Source: Candidatus Altimarinota bacterium
GTDB lineage: Bacteria > Patescibacteriota > Gracilibacteria > BD1-5 > UBA6164
DNA: 31,245 nt
Reading direction: 5' to 3'
NCBI GenBank assembly: GCA_020631575.1
Contig: JAHDGX010000005.1
Coordinates: forward strand, 1-31,245
The position numbers and the translations under genes are program-made. The notes beneath the pieces were generated by a model. The model worked only from the letters and a program-made list of their open reading frames with translations, was not told the origin of the DNA and searched no databases. Below are positions 28,717 to 31,245 of the stretch, piece by piece; the first letter of the stretch is position 1; each line of letters starts with the position of its first letter.

Positions 28717-29628
28717 ATGTTTCGATATTTATTACTTCTTTTGATTTTAGCACCGCAATCACTTTTTGCGGTAGTTTCTGGATGAGAAGAACCGGTTGGT
28801 TCAAAGGTGGGAGCAATATCACAGATTTTTACTTGAGAGTTTATTATCAACATGATAGTGAATATTGCTCTAGTTGTTGTTGTGATAGTTCTTACTTTCA
28901 TTGCTTCGAAGTTTATACAGTCAAAATTGTTTCATTACTTAGAAGCTGCGAATATATGAGACGAGGCAAGTAAGGAAGAAATAATAGGAGTAATAAGTCG
29001 TACCATGAATATCTTTGTTTTAATAACAGGATTTTCTATATCTCTTTGAATTTTATGAGTGGATCTTGGGATATTTATGGGATGAATTTGATTTGGTATT
29101 TGATTTACACTTAGAACATTCTTAACAAACTTTATTTCATGAATTATAATAGTATCTCAGTGAAGTTATCATATATGAGATTTGATAGAGATTGGGGCGC
29201 AAAGGTGAAGAATTACTAAAATTACTTCTTTATTTACTGAAATAGAAGAACTGGATGGTACAGTGTTCAATATACCCAATGTTAGGTTCTTTGAAGAAAA
29301 TGTGCGAAACTTTCATACCAACGATAAAAGAAGAATAGATGTTCTCGTGAATGTTGGTTATGAAACAGATATACTGCAAGCTAAAAAAGTACTTCAAAAG
29401 GTGATTTCTAATTTTCCAATGGTGTTGCAAGCCCCTGCATCTGATGTATTGATTGATGATTTATGAGACAACGGGGTAGCTTTGAAACTTAGATTTTGGG
29501 TAAATTCAAAAGAGAATTTTGTAACGTTAAAGTCTAATGTAACTGAAACAGTGAATCTCGCTTTTAAACAAACAGGAATCCATATACCATATCCACAAAT
29601 TACACTTTCCTGAAAGATAGATACATAA
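28717..29628 (+). CDS. MscS-family mechanosensitive channel
   Basis: The product has 303 residues. A signal-like N-terminus (to about residue 20) and two hydrophobic helices precede the pore helix at about 119-145 (MGGIGFGIGFTLRTFLTNFISG in parts), which carries the regular glycine/small-residue packing of MscS. Then come the beta domain (QGSYHIGDLIEIGAQRGRI, IEELDGTVFNIPN) and the C-terminal alpha/beta part ending HIPYPQITL. The channel releases solutes when membrane tension rises after osmotic downshock. Fourteen of 27 glycines are UGA, several inside the pore helix. It forms its own unit, with terminators on both sides. TAA ends it. Confidence 0.94.
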
Positions 29629-29668
29629 ATTATTATTTTTATAGTAAAAAGTATTTGTTTTTTATAGT

Positions 29669-29697
29669 AAAATAGCTATATTTTTTATAGCTATTTT
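29669..29697 (+). terminator. Terminator after mscS
   Basis: AAAATAGCTATA pairs with TATAGCTATTTT around TTTTT, followed by more T. It lies 40 bases after the MscS stop and 27 bases before the next start. Confidence 0.8.
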
Positions 29698-29723
29698 TTA
29701 CTTATTCTAAAGCAAAATATAAC

Positions 29724-30512
29724 ATGTTGGATTTTAACAAAATTGTTAAAAAATTGTGAAATAAATGATGAAATGTTATTTTTAAGAAAGATATATTTGA
29801 GTTTATAGATCCAGAGTACAAGAAAGAAAACCAGACAAAATTAAATAAACTTATATACAGACTTCGCTCTGAATGACATTTAATTTCTCTTAAATCATGA
29901 GTATATATCGTTCCGAATCAGCAGGATAGAGAGAGTAATAGCATAGATCTCATAGAGAAATACTACCTCACATTACTCAAAAAGTATATAGTGCAGGAGG
30001 TATGAAGTCAGTACTATATATCATGACTGAAATCACTTGAGTTTCACATGAAAGATCAATCAATACCAGATAGAATATGCATCATGAATCGTTCTATCAA
30101 TAAAAAAATAAAAGTATGAAATTATGAGATCATATTTAAAACACTTGCCTGAAAATATCAATGAAAGAAATTAAATCTTTTTAGTAGGTTCTCTGGGTAT
30201 ACCAAAGAGCAAGTTATAGATGGCATAGCCTTTAAAACATCAAATTTAGAGCTGGCACTAGTAGAGTCAGCTTTAGTGCAAGATAGCTATGAAGGATTAG
30301 ATATATCTCCACTCATGAAAGCGATGAAAAAGTACTGAAATATAATGGACCATGAGGTGTTTAAACAAGTAGGGAAGTATAAGTATAACATGTCCTTTAA
30401 TAGGCTCAAAGAAGTCTCTAAAACCATTAATGTTGAGCTTTATAAGACTTTTCTTGGTATTATAAAAGAAAATTGATGATGTTTTGTCTGAGAGTGATTG
30501 AGATGAATTTAG
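29724..30512 (+). CDS. AbiEi-like winged-helix protein, no toxin neighbour
   Basis: The product has 262 residues and ends in TAG. The N-terminal 60 residues form a winged helix (NVIFKKDIFEFI, LNKLIYRLRSEGHLISLKSGVYIVPN, in parts). The following region SQYYISGLKSLEFHM and ICIMNRSINKKIKVGNYEIIFKTL matches the AbiEi antitoxin pattern (yYisG..aLe...). In the AbiE type IV system the antitoxin represses its operon and counters the AbiEii nucleotidyltransferase toxin. No nucleotidyltransferase gene is adjacent: MscS lies upstream and a convergent gene downstream. Single AbiEi-like genes are common in many genomes, so it may simply be a transcription regulator. The basic, UGA-rich end (GGCFVGEGLRGI) is unusual. 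Confidence 0.82.
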
Positions 30513-30519
30513 ATTACTT

Positions 30520-30549
30520 AAAAATACTCTCAAATTTGAGAGTATTTTT
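30520..30549. terminator. Bidirectional terminator
   Basis: AAAAATACTCTCAAA and TTTGAGAGTATTTTT form a perfect 15-bp inverted repeat with A and T runs on either side, between two convergent genes. Confidence 0.92.
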
Positions 30550-30562
30550 TTAATTACTTATG

Positions 30563-31245
30563 TTATGCCTCAGCATTTTTTCTTGCGAAGAATATACCTG
30601 CAGATAAGAGAAGAGCAATGAGCATCATAAATACATACATTTCAGGACCAGTTTTTACTTTTGTCATTTCTGAGAGTGATCACTGAACCACTTCACCACT
30701 ACTTGTTTTTCAAACTGCTTTAATTGCAAAGTCTTCATATTTAATTTCTTCACCGGTGATTTCTATCTCGTATCTTGGTTCTTGGAGACTTTCAAGGAGA
30801 ACAATTTTATTTTCTTCTATTTTTTTATATATATTATAGCTTTCTGCATCGTCGAGTTTATCCCAGGTAAGGATAGATTTGGTTTTTAGTTCGGTTACTT
30901 GTATGTTTTTAACTGTGAGATCAAGATTTTCAGGTACAGGAGCTTCTTCTGCTGCTTCTAGTTCAATGATTTCTGGTTCTTCAGGTTTTGGTTCTTCCTG
31001 CGCAACTGTAAGCTCTGGAGCTGGTATAACTATGAGTGTTTCTACTCATCTTTCTTGCGTTTCATGGGCAAATTCATCTTTGAGTACTACATCTATAGGG
31101 TATTCTCATGCGTCTGATGGAGCGAGAGTTGCCCCTCTGTAAATTCCATCTTTTTCTTCTGTAAGTTTAATGATGATATCATTCAGTATAACTTGTACTT
31201 CTCTGAGTCCAGTGTTTGAAACAAGTTCCATTGATATTTCACTTC
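30563..31245 (-). CDS. Surface protein with Ig-like and FnIII-like domains, 3' part
   Basis: The visible 227 residues are the C-terminal end of a larger protein whose start lies beyond the right edge. Order: an Ig-like beta domain (to about residue 70, with GIYRGATLAPSDAGEYPIDVVLKD in parts), an acidic proline/glutamate linker, an FnIII-like domain (LTVKNIQVTELKTKSILTWDKLDDAESYNIYKKI in parts) and a C-terminal membrane helix (YVFMMLIALLLSAGIFFARK). The helix followed by RKNAEA resembles a simple C-terminal anchor; no LPXTG sorting motif is visible. It probably displays adhesive domains on the cell surface. It is convergent with the AbiEi-like gene. Confidence 0.8.

Noticed and set aside
1..31245. 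Insertion sequences, prophage or integrated plasmid genes
   Set aside because: I saw no transposase, integrase or phage structural gene and no long terminal inverted repeats.

Overview
The window comes from a bacterium that reads UGA as glycine (translation table 25), which points to Candidatus Absconditabacteria (SR1) or Gracilibacteria (BD1-5) in the candidate phyla radiation. With UGA read as a stop, nearly every gene breaks into fragments. With UGA read as glycine, 30 continuous genes appear; 26 end in TAA, 4 in TAG and none in TGA. UGA falls on glycines that families hold fixed: the MutS and TsaE P-loops, the MgtC GIGFLGAG motif and kinase and phosphoesterase motifs. UGG is used normally for tryptophan, and the tRNA-Trp present has anticodon CCA, so UGA is not tryptophan here. 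The DNA is AT-rich, genes are packed closely (no gene-free stretch exceeds about 200 bases) and most leaders lack a Shine-Dalgarno sequence.

Layout. 1-1180: the end of a small protein with an RNxxxH motif, an MgtC-type membrane protein and tRNA-His. 1264-4950: a translation block with rpsA, rpsB, a small membrane protein, tsf and tRNA-Trp. 4984-11037: a signalling region. It holds a single-domain response regulator, an OmpR-type regulator, and a divergent operon of two related zinc-ribbon proteins, a multi-TM histidine kinase and a second OmpR-type regulator. PhoB-box-like direct repeats stand in front of a good -10 box at the head of that operon. 11041-14538: a SulP transporter with a STAS domain, behind a membrane protein of a type common in candidate phyla. 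14627-18406: a MutS lacking its N-terminal domains, an anchored charged extracytoplasmic protein and a GT4 glycosyltransferase. 18403-21225: a TrmB-type regulator facing an asparaginase gene across two operator-like inverted repeats, then a STAS protein and tsaE. 21238-24230: a polyprenyl-phosphate sugar transferase coupled by TAATG to a seven-helix membrane protein. 24311-28598: a four-gene operon with a membrane protein, a YmdB-type metallophosphoesterase, a small membrane protein and a coiled-coil/M23 peptidase/lysozyme-like fusion. 28717-31245: an MscS channel, an AbiEi-like protein without a toxin neighbour and the end of a surface protein.

The genes suggest a small host-associated cell that invests in its envelope (surface sugars, peptidoglycan hydrolase, mechanosensitive channel, anchored proteins) and in two-component sensing. 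The most system-like part is the 5.5-11 kb signalling cluster with its two unrecognised zinc-ribbon proteins. UGA use is sharply uneven: about 3 of 69 glycine codons in rpsA, rpsB and tsf, against 31 of 43 in the zinc-ribbon pair.
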